From contig NZ_JACHGY010000001.1 of assembly GCF_014207595.1 (NCBI RefSeq), positions 2,052,836-2,116,835 of the forward strand: a stretch of 64,000 nucleotides of DNA, read 5' to 3'. Each line of letters opens with the position of its first letter. The first letter of the stretch is position 1. The translations under genes and the position numbers were made by a program. The notes below the pieces were generated by a model, which saw only the letters and a list, made by a program, of their open reading frames with translations, ran no database searches and was not told the origin of the DNA. Of the stretch, positions 18,023 to 29,600 are shown piece after piece. Source of the stretch: Algisphaera agarilytica (GTDB taxonomy: Bacteria; Planctomycetota; Phycisphaerae; Phycisphaerales; Phycisphaeraceae).

Positions 18023-18620
18023 TGGTTTCCCCAGACTGTGTATTCCTTCGTGATATTCGAAAACAATCGAAGGTGCAAACCGATCATGTTGAATCCTGTA
18101 AGGGGCGTGAGTCATACATCCACATAACCCCAGAACCATACTTCTCGTCAGGCTTGCGTCGTTTGCAAACAGGGTTTCGTGTTGCCGGCCCATAAACGGC
18201 TCCCGTTGCTCCCCAAGCCAGTTCAGCGAGCGCCGCTCAGCAGGGGGCGAAGGTGGGCGAGGGGAGCGAACTCAAGGGTGAACACCCGGCCGAGCCAGGT
18301 CGTCCCGGCCGTCCCTAGCTGCCATTCCAGCCTCCTTAAGATGACGGGGATCTCACGGCGGCCCCAGGAAATTTGTGACTGAAATTACAATTGTGGTGGC
18401 GGCCCAACCAGCGACCCTAGATCTGACATACCGGTCACTTTCGGGTCATCTACAGGTCATCTAGAGCGAGGGGTGGCACGAGTCGTATTTATTTGGTATA
18501 GTTCGCGGCCCGAAAAGTGGTTTGGCTGTAATCGTGGCTGTAAGGCTTCCTGAGCAACCAAAACCCTAACTTTTCGAAAAATCGTAAGTGCCTTCGAATG
18601 AATGCCTTACGTCACCGTTT
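18023..18620. other. Gene-free stretch between DGQHR gene and tRNA
   Basis: About 600 bp with no convincing frame. Contains the right-hand TGGCTGTAA pair at 18523-18543. The GC content rises toward the tRNA. Confidence 0.5.
18523..18543. repeat. Paired TGGCTGTAA direct repeat, right copy
   Basis: TGGCTGTAA-TCG-TGGCTGTAA, 78 bp upstream of tRNA-Gly. With the left copy at 14611-14630 it may mark the borders of a 3.9 kb insertion. Confidence 0.55.
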
Positions 18621-18692
18621 GCGGGTGTAGCTCAGCGGTAGAGCGTTACCTTGCCAAGGTAAATGTCGAGAGTTCGATCCTCTTCACCCGCT
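18621..18692 (+). tRNA. tRNA-Gly (GCC)
   Basis: 72 nt with a perfect acceptor stem GCGGGTG/CACCCGC and T discriminator, D arm GTAGCTCAGCGGTAGAGC, anticodon stem-loop TTACCTTGCCAAGGTAA with anticodon GCC, and T arm GAGAGTTCGATCCTCTTC. No encoded CCA. Reads glycine GGC/GGT codons. Its 5' side faces the low-GC island. Confidence 0.98.
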
Positions 18693-18741
18693 TTCTCGGC
18701 CAACGGTCGAAAAAGCCCCTCAAAAACCTGTTTTTGACGCG

Positions 18742-18768
18742 AAACGCACCTTTCACGGGTGCGTTTTT
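18742..18768 (+). terminator. Rho-independent terminator after tRNA-Gly
   Basis: Stem AAACGCACC / GGGTGCGTTT with loop TTTCAC and trailing T run, 50 bp beyond the tRNA. Confidence 0.75.
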
Positions 18769-18907
18769 GGGTTTTGGGGTGAGTTTTTGCGTGGACGGGG
18801 CCGCGGCGGGCTGCGGGGGGCGGGGTGTCGTGATAGGCTGTCGGGCCGTAGTTCGGGCGGGCTGTTTTTCGGCCGTCCGAGCGATCCCCGCTTTGTGAAA
18901 CCGTTGT

Positions 18908-20371
<1,464 letters not shown>

Positions 20372-20386
20372 CGCGAGACTCGTTAC

Positions 20387-21463
20387 ATGAGTGATCGTAA
20401 ACCCCGACTCTGTGTCATCACGACCGGCGGCACCATCGGCATGGTGCGCGACGCCGATGGGATCGCCCACCCGCCGGTCGACCACAGCGATTTTCACAAC
20501 CTGCTTGGACCGATCGCAGGGCGGTACGACCTGACCGCGTTGCCGCTGATGAACCGCGACAGCACCAACATGCTGCCGAGCGATTGGTCGCGGATTGCAG
20601 AGCACATCGACCAGAGCCGCGGCGAGGGATTCGATGGCTACGTGGTCACGCACGGCACGGACACGTTGGCCCACAGCGCGGCCGCGGTGGCGTTTGCGTT
20701 GGGCCCGCCGCCGCTGCTTTCCCCGGTGGTGTTCACCGGCGCGATGCACACGCCCGATCACGACGACTACGACGGCTTGGCGAATTTGCAGACGGCTTGC
20801 CGTGTGGCCTCGGCCAACCTGGGGGAAGTGGTCATCGCCTTCGGATCGAGCATCTACCGTGGCGTGCGTGTCGAGAAGGTCAGCGCGACCGAGCTCGATG
20901 CGTTCGCTTCGCCCGAGTCTTATGCTTTGGGACGCGTGGCTGAGGAAGTGGTGCTTCACGACGACGCGGTTCGGCGGGGCAACGAAGCGGAGCATCCGCA
21001 TTGGCCAGCCGAGACCGGCTTTGCGGATCGGGTCGCGACGGTTTCACTGACGCCGGGTTTGGAGCCCGCGTTGTACGAATCTTTGTTGGTATCCGATCGG
21101 CCCTGCCGAGGCGTGTTGCTGCGAACGCTGGGGGCGGGCAACGTCTCCAGCCGAGAGACAACGGATTGGGTGCGGTGGATCGCTCGGGCCACGGAGCAGG
21201 ATATCCCGGTGGTGTTGACCAGCTCGTTTTTTGGCGGGCGGACGGACGCGAGTGGTTACGCGTTGGGTCAGGCCGCGATCGAAGCGGGCGCGATCCCGCA
21301 TGCCGGGCTGACGGAACCTTGTGTGGAGGTGAAGCTGCGGCACTCGATCGCGGCGGCGCAGCGGCACGGCGTGGCGGCGTGCGAGTTTGTGCGGAACGTG
21401 ATGGCGCACAACTACTTTGGGGAGCTCGGGGGTTCGCCGCAGAGTACGACCGAGGATGAGTGA
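20387..21463 (+). CDS. Asparaginase (type I / GatD-like)
   Basis: 358 residues, no signal peptide. The two catalytic threonine motifs are present: ITTGGTIGM near residue 13 and VVTHGTDTLAHSA near residue 90, followed by the family pattern PVVFTGAMHTP. The C-terminal domain holds VLLRTLGAGNVS and a conserved VVLTSSFFGG. It hydrolyses L-asparagine to aspartate and ammonia. Adjacency to gatA is suggestive because archaeal GatD, a transamidation subunit, is an asparaginase relative, but no GatE is present here; plain asparaginase is the simplest call. Confidence 0.9.
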   Translation: MSDRKPRLCVITTGGTIGMVRDADGIAHPPVDHSDFHNLLGPIAGRYDLTALPLMNRDSTNMLPSDWSRIAEHIDQSRGEGFDGYVVTHGTDTLAHSAAAVAFALGPPPLLSPVVFTGAMHTPDHDDYDGLANLQTACRVASANLGEVVIAFGSSIYRGVRVEKVSATELDAFASPESYALGRVAEEVVLHDDAVRRGNEAEHPHWPAETGFADRVATVSLTPGLEPALYESLLVSDRPCRGVLLRTLGAGNVSSRETTDWVRWIARATEQDIPVVLTSSFFGGRTDASGYALGQAAIEAGAIPHAGLTEPCVEVKLRHSIAAAQRHGVAACEFVRNVMAHNYFGELGGSPQSTTEDE

Positions 21464-21470
21464 GTAGGGG

Positions 21471-21511
21471 GGTACCAGACGCTTCGCGGAGATGCCGCTC
21501 AGTGTCGGCGT
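21471..21511. repeat. Dispersed palindromic repeat, family A, intergenic copy
   Basis: GGTACCAGACGCTTCG, a short variable middle, then CTCAGTGTCGGCGT. Related copies are at 28941-28975 (in valS), 30066-30108 (upstream of valS) and 37632-37666 (in ileS). Confidence 0.85.
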
Positions 21512-21561
21512 GGGGGAAAAGTTGTATCGGGTTTTGCGCGGGGGCGTGAGGCAGAAAAGAT

Positions 21562-22173
21562 TTACTTGAGCCTTGCGGGCAGCCGGGTGAACACGAGGGG
21601 TTCGGTGTGGTCGAAGAGTTCTTCCGCACCGCGTCCCACGAGCATGGCGGCGAGTTCCTCTTCAGCAGCGGGATCGAGACGGGTGCATTCACCGTCGGCC
21701 TCGCCGGGGAGTTCGCCCCTTCGGACCAGGTCCGCGAAGACGGATTCGCGGGGCGCGGCAAAGACCAGTGGATTGGGCGGATTGGCGGCGGCGTTCTGGT
21801 CGATGGCATAAGCGAACAGCCAGCGTTCGAGCTGGTCAGGGTCTTCGTTATCGTCGGGTTCCACCGATGAGGCGTCGTAGTTGAGACGGACGTAGGCGAT
21901 GGTCTTGCCGCCCCAGTAGCGCAGCTCGATGTCCACCACCATCATCCGGAAACCGTCGCGTTGATCGTACTCAACCCACGCGGCCTGGAGCGTTGAGTCG
22001 CCGGTCTGCTGGACCTGAATCACGCCCTCGCCCGTGCTGTAGTGGCCGACGTAATGGGCAGTGTGGTGTTCGACAAGGCCACGACCAAACGGCTCGTCAA
22101 CGTACACCACATCACAACCCGTTGAAATCAGGACCGACAGACTCAGAAGCAGCAAAGGGGTGAATCTAGTCAC
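21562..22173 (-). CDS. Putative lipoprotein of unknown function
   Basis: 203 residues from a GTG at 22173 that has AAAGGAG at the right distance; a longer frame to 22284 is not needed. The N-terminus is a lipoprotein-type signal, LLLLSLSVLISTGC (the -3 position is Ser, slightly unusual). The mature part is acidic with strands such as GVIQVQQTGDSTLQAAWVEYD and an FADLVRRGELPGEADGE tail. No family recognised. Likely attached to a cell-envelope membrane. Confidence 0.75.
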   Translation of the reverse strand: MTRFTPLLLLSLSVLISTGCDVVYVDEPFGRGLVEHHTAHYVGHYSTGEGVIQVQQTGDSTLQAAWVEYDQRDGFRMMVVDIELRYWGGKTIAYVRLNYDASSVEPDDNEDPDQLERWLFAYAIDQNAAANPPNPLVFAAPRESVFADLVRRGELPGEADGECTRLDPAAEEELAAMLVGRGAEELFDHTEPLVFTRLPARLK

Positions 22174-22264
22174 GGCGTCTCCTTTCGACATCGGCACCAC
22201 GAGGCAAGTCGCATTGCTCCCAACCTTGAGCATATCCAACCCCTCGGTGATCCCAAGCAAAGAT

Positions 22265-22308
22265 AAAAAACCGCCCTCCCACAATTGCGAATGCGGGAGG
22301 GTGTGGTT
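22265..22308 (-). terminator. Rho-independent terminator of the epimerase gene
   Basis: On the minus strand a stem CCCTCCC...GGGAGGG with loop around GCATTCGCAATTGT, followed by CGG and six T. Lies 30 bp after the stop of the UDP-xylose synthase gene. Confidence 0.8.
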
Positions 22309-22336
22309 TGGTTTGAAGTTGTGCGGTCGCCGCGTT

Positions 22337-23365
<1,029 letters not shown>

Positions 23366-23447
23366 AGGGTCTCAACCGGGTCTATGGGTCTGGAAGTCTA
23401 ATCGGTCAGACCGCAGGGGCCAGTGAATTTGGGGTAAAAGATTGATT

Positions 23448-23873
23448 TCAGTCGATTTGCGGCTTGAAGACCGCGCCGGCTTCGACGTCGAAGCTGGCGA
23501 TCTGGCCGATCGAGAACTGCTCGGTGCTCTGGCGTTCGTCGCTGAGCGTACAGATCAGCGTGGGGCCGGCTTGGACGTAGAGGGTGCGACTCGGCCCGTG
23601 TCCGCCGACGATCCGCCCCTGCACCCGGCGCGGTCGGCCGAAAACAGGCTCGACAAACTTGCCGCCCGCGGGGATGACGTCCACCCGGCGGGCGGTGGCG
23701 TGGATCGTGCCGGTGATCTTTTTGCCCACAGCGACGGGTGGCTCGATCTCGACCACCAGCTTCATCCGATAATCCGTGCCCGGCAGGCCAATCTCGATCT
23801 CGCCCTCGCGGTGTTCCAAGAGCTTGCCCGAAACGGTGGGCACCGCAGAAGCGGTCGCGGGGTTATCGGCCAT
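23448..23873 (-). CDS. Conserved hypothetical protein
   Basis: 141 residues without signal or membrane segment. Rich in short beta strands (GKLLEHREGEIEIGLPGTDY, VGKKITGTIHATARRVDVI, GKFVEPVFGRPRRVQGRIVG), compatible with an OB-like or small barrel fold, but no family is certain. It is monocistronic, between the UXS gene and a gene of opposite strand. Confidence 0.8.
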   Translation of the reverse strand: MADNPATASAVPTVSGKLLEHREGEIEIGLPGTDYRMKLVVEIEPPVAVGKKITGTIHATARRVDVIPAGGKFVEPVFGRPRRVQGRIVGGHGPSRTLYVQAGPTLICTLSDERQSTEQFSIGQIASFDVEAGAVFKPQID

Positions 23874-24061
23874 GTCGTGGTCTCCGGCTTGTAGCAGTGG
23901 GGGCTAAGGTTATCGTGCGCGGCGTACGCCAAGCGGATTTGCCTCGCGGCGAGGTGCAGCGAAGCATTGCATCGGTCAGTAAGATAGCTGCCTTGGGCCA
24001 GCGTTTCGAATCGTCGCCCATGCCACCCGCCCACGGACGCCGGCGGACCACCGTGCCTAGG

Positions 24062-24616
24062 ATGCGGCCGTTCACCCGATTCAACGCGAATCCCCAGAAG
24101 TACCCACCCGTGGCCACCGACCGCTCGATTAACAAGTCGTATTGCACCAGCAGCATCCGCGTGGACTACGCCCACGTCGGCCTCTACGACGTGACCGATC
24201 GTCAGGCCTGGATCGCCAAGAAAAAATGGGGCACCGTGCCCGTCCGGGTCTCTCACGCCCGATTGCTCAAGGGCGGCACCAACGACACCTCCACCGCCGA
24301 CAAAGACAAGTTCGTCTGCTACTGGTACCACACCCCCGGCACCGGCGAAGGCTACGTCCACGGCTACCCCATCGAGTGGGACGAAGGCCACCTGCTTATC
24401 CGCCTCGACCCCAACTGGTCCTACGCCCAAAAGAAGTTCATCCCCAACACCGACTCCCGCCGGGTCGAGAAAAACATCGAACAGCAGTACGCCTGGGGCC
24501 AATCCATCTTCGACACCTACGCCAAGAAGAACCCCGATTTTCCGCTGTCCTGGCACATGGTCGGCCCCCGCGCCGCCGACTCGATGTTCTACATCCAACG
24601 CGTCGAGCCGTCCTGA
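24062..24616 (+). CDS. Hypothetical protein
   Basis: 184 residues from ATG 24062 (an in-frame ATG at 24020 is possible; neither has a clear ribosome site). Aromatic-rich, with YCTSSIRVDYAHVGLYDVTD, KDKFVCYWYHTPGTGEGYVHG and HLLIRLDPNWSY. No signal peptide or known family recognised. High-GC codon use typical of the region suggests a resident gene. Confidence 0.65.
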   Translation: MRPFTRFNANPQKYPPVATDRSINKSYCTSSIRVDYAHVGLYDVTDRQAWIAKKKWGTVPVRVSHARLLKGGTNDTSTADKDKFVCYWYHTPGTGEGYVHGYPIEWDEGHLLIRLDPNWSYAQKKFIPNTDSRRVEKNIEQQYAWGQSIFDTYAKKNPDFPLSWHMVGPRAADSMFYIQRVEPS

Positions 24617-24635
24617 ATCCGGTCTTCCCCTACGC

Positions 24636-24660
24636 GGCGTGCGGGCTTCAGCCCGCATGC
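24636..24660. repeat. Palindromic repeat, family C, intergenic copy
   Basis: GGCGTGCGGGCTTCAGCCCG followed by CATGC; an almost perfect palindrome around CTTCAG. An identical 25-base copy lies inside recO at 26093-26117. Confidence 0.9.
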
Positions 24661-24669
24661 CTTCTCCCC

Positions 24670-25104
24670 ATGTCCCGCGACATCTCCCTCGATCAATACG
24701 ACATCGTCTACCCGCTGCGTCGATTCCCCGACCACGTTGAGCCCTTCCCCACGATCTACTATCTGACCGATCCCCAGTTGCTCCACGCGATGTCCGAGCT
24801 CGAACGGCTCAACACCGTCGGGCGTTTGGAAAAGCGCTTGGCGGAGGATGCCGAGCTCCGCGCCGCCTACCACGCCGACCACGCGGAATATCGTGACACC
24901 CGTTGGGCGATGCTGACCGAGGAAGACCGCGCTGCCGTGGAGGCTTCGCCATCGTTGGCTAAGAGTTTTGCGTGGGGCATCGCGGGCATCGCCAACTTCG
25001 ATACCGTCAAATGCCTCCACGCCCACATGGCTCACCATCTCGCCAACGCAGAACGGGGTGGAACCACCATCGGACGGTGCATCGAAGAACTGCTCGATGG
25101 CTAG
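24670..25104 (+). CDS. DUF501-family protein
   Basis: 144 residues. The DUF501 signature is seen in EPFPTIYYLTDPQLLHAMSELE, the KRLAEDAELRAAYHADHAEY section and the C-terminal GIAGIANFDTVKCLHAHMAHHLA. Cytoplasmic; biochemical function unknown for the family. Its start is directly after the family C repeat, which therefore occupies the ribosome-binding region. Confidence 0.85.
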   Translation: MSRDISLDQYDIVYPLRRFPDHVEPFPTIYYLTDPQLLHAMSELERLNTVGRLEKRLAEDAELRAAYHADHAEYRDTRWAMLTEEDRAAVEASPSLAKSFAWGIAGIANFDTVKCLHAHMAHHLANAERGGTTIGRCIEELLDG

Positions 25105-25138
25105 TTGAATGGCTTGCTTTTGCTGCCCCGGGTTCGTT

Positions 25139-25573
25139 TTACATGGGGCGACCCATCACGGTGACCAAAGCCAAGCCCATCAGCGGGGCGGCCAGCAAGC
25201 TGACGCAGCGGAGCCTGCCGCGGAATCGACCCGCGTCGCAGTACTGCCCCCGCCACGGGGTGGTTACGAGCCCGAGCACCGGGGCGACCAGCCAACTTAT
25301 CGCCAGCACGCAATCCATCACTCGCGTCTCCAGGCCATCGGGCGAAGTGCGGTTCAGATAGATCGCGGGCACCAGCACAGCATACGGAAGCCAGATGCAT
25401 AACAGGTTAGTCGCGTTGAGCTTCCACAAATAAGGCAGCCCGACAAACGAAACCTTTTCCAACGCCACGCCACACGCGGGGCAGCGGGGTTGGGTTAGCT
25501 GTCCCACCGCTGCGCCGCATTCCGGACAGTGGGACCGGCTGCCGATTCGCAGCCACCAGGCATCTTCACTCAT
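25139..25573 (-). CDS. Small zinc-ribbon membrane protein
   Basis: 144 residues from ATG 25573. N-terminal double CxxC zinc ribbon (CPECG...CPACG), then several hydrophobic helices (LLCIWLPYAVLVPAIYL, VLAISWLVAPVLGLV, LLAAPLMGLALVTVM). Function unknown. A protein of similar design is encoded at 32496-33023. Confidence 0.7.
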   Translation of the reverse strand: MSEDAWWLRIGSRSHCPECGAAVGQLTQPRCPACGVALEKVSFVGLPYLWKLNATNLLCIWLPYAVLVPAIYLNRTSPDGLETRVMDCVLAISWLVAPVLGLVTTPWRGQYCDAGRFRGRLRCVSLLAAPLMGLALVTVMGRPM

Positions 25574-25743
25574 AGCTTTCCATCTCTGACCGCTCTTCAC
25601 GACGACCAAGCTGAATCGGCATCGCGAAACACAACCGGGATTGGCGCGGACTCAGGATTCATGAAACACACGATTCTCTAACATTTTAGTCCGAGACAGC
25701 ACCCCCGCAACCGCCGACGCCGGTAGCCTGACGTCCCACGGAC

Positions 25744-26517
25744 CTACTTGGCAGCCCCGCCCAGCACCACACCCATAGTCGGCAACTCCTTGTCGAGGAT
25801 CGTCCGGGCGTACACGCACAGCAGCCGATTCGCCCGTTCGAGCGTCGCGGGCTCAAACCCCGAGAGTTCGCCTTCTTCCGCCACGGCCCGCAACGCTTCG
25901 ACGGTCTCGCTCCGCACCCGCCAGTCGGCGATCCCTTTGTCGCTGGTCAGCCCGCCCGCGACGGGATCGAATGTGTAGGTCTTCACTGTTGCGAGTTCCT
26001 CATCTCGCCGTACATCCCGCGTCAGCTCCGGCTTGTACCCGCAGTCCGCCAGCAACCCCCACTGAAACCGAAGCAGCGCCCCCTCCACCCCCGGCGTGCG
26101 GGCTTCAGCCCGCATGCTGTCCCCCCCACAAAGCGCAACCAACAAATCCCGCAACAACCTGAACGACTCCGGGTGCGGATCCAGGTCCGCCAACATCGCA
26201 TGGCACAGGTCCGCCGCATACATCGCCACCCGCTGCGCCCGCAGGTCACGTCGCAGCGCGAAGTGGTCCTGCTGCAGGTCCCATTCGGTGATGGACGCCA
26301 GCTCACTGCTGGGGCGAGAGGTCGCGATCACTTGGCCCGCGGTGAGCAATTCAATCCCGCCGGAAAACCGCTGGATGCTCGACGGGGATTGCCGTTTGCT
26401 GCCCTTGGCCAATCCCCGCACCTTGCCACGCGTCTCGGTCAGCAGCACCACCACCTGGCTGGACTCCGACCAGTCCAGGTCGCGGATGCAGATGGCTTGG
26501 TCCTTGAAGCGGGGCAT
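25744..26517 (-). CDS. recO: DNA repair protein RecO
   Basis: 257 residues. N-terminal OB fold (FKDQAICIRDLDWSESSQVVVLLTE, RGKVRGLAKGSKRQ) followed by the helical domain (AADLCHAMLADLDPHPESFRLL). RecO anneals single strands and loads RecA with RecF/RecR. The stretch SMRAEARTPGVEG near residue 135 is encoded by an inserted family C palindromic repeat and is absent from ordinary RecO. Located after valS on the same strand. Confidence 0.92.
   Translation of the reverse strand: MPRFKDQAICIRDLDWSESSQVVVLLTETRGKVRGLAKGSKRQSPSSIQRFSGGIELLTAGQVIATSRPSSELASITEWDLQQDHFALRRDLRAQRVAMYAADLCHAMLADLDPHPESFRLLRDLLVALCGGDSMRAEARTPGVEGALLRFQWGLLADCGYKPELTRDVRRDEELATVKTYTFDPVAGGLTSDKGIADWRVRSETVEALRAVAEEGELSGFEPATLERANRLLCVYARTILDKELPTMGVVLGGAAK
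26093..26117. repeat. Palindromic repeat, family C, inside recO
   Basis: 25 bases identical to 24636-24660, translated in frame within recO as MRAEARTP. See the recO entry. Confidence 0.9.
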
Positions 26518-26572
26518 AGGGCAATCATATCGATCCGGTCATTGGGAGAGCGGATCGCCTGCGCGGCGAGCG

Positions 26573-26592
26573 GCAGGGGCGCTGCCCCTGCA
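26573..26592. repeat. Short palindrome between valS and recO
   Basis: GCAGGGGCGCTGCCCCTGCA, a near-perfect hairpin 15 bp after the valS stop. It has no T run, so it is probably a REP-like element or mRNA 3' end stabiliser and not an intrinsic terminator. Confidence 0.6.
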
Positions 26593-26606
26593 CCCCGTAC
26601 CGAAAC

Positions 26607-29600
26607 TCAACCCAGCGCTGTTAGCTGCTCGACCACCCGCTCCAGTTCCGCGGCGGCGTCGGCCCGTTGGTCGCGGGTTTGTTGCACGAGGTGGGCAGGC
26701 GCTTTGCTGGTGTACTTCTCGTTGCTCAGCCGGCCATCCAGGGTCTTGATCGATTTCTCGAGTTCTTCTTTGCGCTTGGTCAGGCGTTCGCTTTCCGCAT
26801 CGTTGTCGATCTCGATGTGCAGGTAGCCCTCGCCCACCGGGGCGGTGACCACCGCGGCGTTCTCGGGTTTCACCGTGTCGGGGCCGACGCCCACGATGTT
26901 CGTGTTGGTCATCGCGCTCATGAGCGAAAGCCCCTCTCGGATCGTCCCGGCCACGTCTTCGCCGACCTTCACCGAGAAGTCCAGCGTCTCTTTCGGCGAG
27001 ACCTTCGCGCCGTTGCGTACCTCGCGGATCATGCCGACCACTTCCTGGATTCGGCCGAACCGTTGCTCGGCGTCCAGGTCGATCAGCGCCCGGTCCGCCA
27101 CCGGCCAGTCGGCCGTCACGAGCAGGTCGTTCTCGTTGGGATCGAGGCCTTCCACGCCACGCTTCGGGCACACGGCGCTGAGCGCCTCCCACAGCCGCTC
27201 GGTCACGAACGGCATCACGGGGTGCAGCAGACGCAACGACACATCCAACACCGTCGCCAACACCTGCCGACTCCGCGCCCCCTCGGGCTTGGTGATGATC
27301 GGCTTCACCGCCTCGATGTACCAGTCGCACACCTCGTTCCACACAAACTGATACAGCCCGTTGGCGTAGTTGTGGAAGTCGTAACCGGCCAGGTGCTTGT
27401 CGGCCGATTCCACCGCTCGCACGGTGCGCGACAAGATCCAACGGTCGGCCACGCTCATCCGCACGCCCACCGCGTCCGGCTCGGCCTCGGCGAGGTTGCC
27501 CAATGCAAACCGTGTGGCGTTCCACAGCTTGGTCGAGAAACGCTGACCCACGTCGAATTTTTCCGACGTGTTGCGGGCCGCGGGCGTGTCGTCGGTCGGC
27601 TCGGCGGTACCCGAAGCGATACCGTAGGACGAGACCATCTTCTTGCCGTTGTGTTCTTGTTCCGGGGCAGCGACCTTGTAGCCGCCGGGGCCGGTGATGA
27701 ACTTGGGGGTGAAGGTTTCGCCGGTGTGCGGGTCGATGGTGTCGACGGGCAAGCGGACGTCCTGGGTCTGGGTGGTCATGGCGGTGAGCGTGTAGCGCAT
27801 CGCGTCGCTGCCGTGGGAGTGGATGATGTCGATCGGGTCGACGCCGTTGCCCAGCGACTTGGACATCTTCTGGCCGTGGCCGTCCTGGATCATCGCGTGA
27901 ATGAACACGTCCTTGAACGGCAGCTGATCGAGGAAGTACAGGTTGAACATCACCATCCGCGAGACCCACAACGTGATGATCTCCCGCGCGGTGCAGAGCA
28001 CGGACGTGGGGTTCCACAGCTCGAGGTCCGGCGTCTTCTCCGGCCAGCCGAGCGTCGACATCGGCCAGAGGGCCGAGGAGAACCAAGTGTCGAGGACGTC
28101 GGGGTCTTGGACGAAGCCGCGTTCTTGCAACAGCTCAACAAGAATTGTTTCTTCTGCAGAATCTAGCGATGCGGGTACGCAAACAAAATCTTCAATCTGA
28201 GACGACCCCGACTTTGCTAATACAGTGGAGACTCTTCTATGTGCAGCGCCGAGGCGTACATATTTAGAATCGCTTTCGGCTAGAAGTGCGTTGGTAATCT
28301 TTCCGACCTCGGCATTTGCTGTCTCGCCAGGCTTGAGTTTCACCTTGAGCGTTTGTGCGCGGCTCCAAACCGGAATCCGGTGTCCCCACCACAACTGACG
28401 TGAGATACACCAGTCACGAATGTTTTCGTGCCAGGTCTGGAACGTCTTGGCGTAGCGTTCGGGGGTGAACTTCAGGCCCGTTGCTTCGGCGTGGGCCTTG
28501 GATTCAAAGGCCTCGTCTTCGCTGGGCTGACGCTGCGACTTGTCCATCGCGCGGAGGGCGGCGCCCTTGAGCTTGTCATCCGTCACCTTGAGGTACCACT
28601 GGTCGGAGTAGTACGGCTCGACCGGCACGTGGCTACGGTAGCTGTGGCCCACGGCGTGGCGGTAGGGCTTGACCTCCTGCATCAGGTCTTGGTCTTTGAA
28701 CCAGCGCACGATGGCCTTGCGGGCGTCTTCGCGGGACAGGCCGACGAAGGGCTGGAGGGTGTCGTTGGCGTCGGGGTTTTCCTCGGCCGGCCAGCCGTGG
28801 TTAATCGAGATCGATGCATCGGGGGCCATCACGTTGATGATGGGCAGGTCGTGGCGCTGGCCGATGTCGTAGTCGTTGGGGTCGTGGGCGGGGGTGACTT
28901 TGAGGAAGCCGGATGCCATCTTGGCTTTGCTGTCGACCGGGGTACCAGACGCTTCGGCGGCCTCAGCGTCGGCGTCGGAGACGGGGATGACCACGTAGTC
29001 GTCGCCGATGATGGGGATCACGCGGTCGACGATGGGCAGCTTCACGAACTGGCCGATGTATTGGGCGCGGGACTTGTCGTCGGGGTTCACGGCCACGGCG
29101 GTGTCGCCGAGCATGGTCTCGGGGCGGGTGGTGGCGACGGTGGCGAAGTCGCCGGTCTCTTCCCAGAGGTCGGGGTTGGCGGGATCCGGGGCTTTGTCGC
29201 TGCGCTCCGCAGCCTCCGGCTTGGGGCGGACGATGGGATACTTCATGTAATAGAAGTTGCCATCGATGTCTTCCATCTCGACTTCGTCGTCGGCCAGAGC
29301 GGTCTGGGTCACGGGGTCCCAGTTCACCAGGCGTTTGCCGCGGTAGATCAGGCCGTCCTTGAAGAGCTGGAAGTACGCTTCGCGCACAGCCTTGGCCCGC
29401 GGCTCGTCCATGGTGAAGGCTTGGCGGTCCCAGTCGCAGGAGCAGCCCATGTCTTTGAGCTGTTGGGTGATGCGGGCTTCGTATTCGTCTTTCCAGTCCT
29501 GGACCTTTTCGATGAACGCGTCGCGGCCGCCTTGGCCCTCGGCCTCGTCGAGCTTGTACTCTTTGAGGGCCTTTTGGCCGGTGGCTAGGAGACGTTTGTC

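Noticed and set aside
18023-18620. Phage excisionase or integrase remnant
   Set aside because: Translations of both strands gave no recognisable motif.
26573-26592. Intrinsic terminator after valS
   Set aside because: Strong hairpin but no T run on the proper side; listed as a palindrome.
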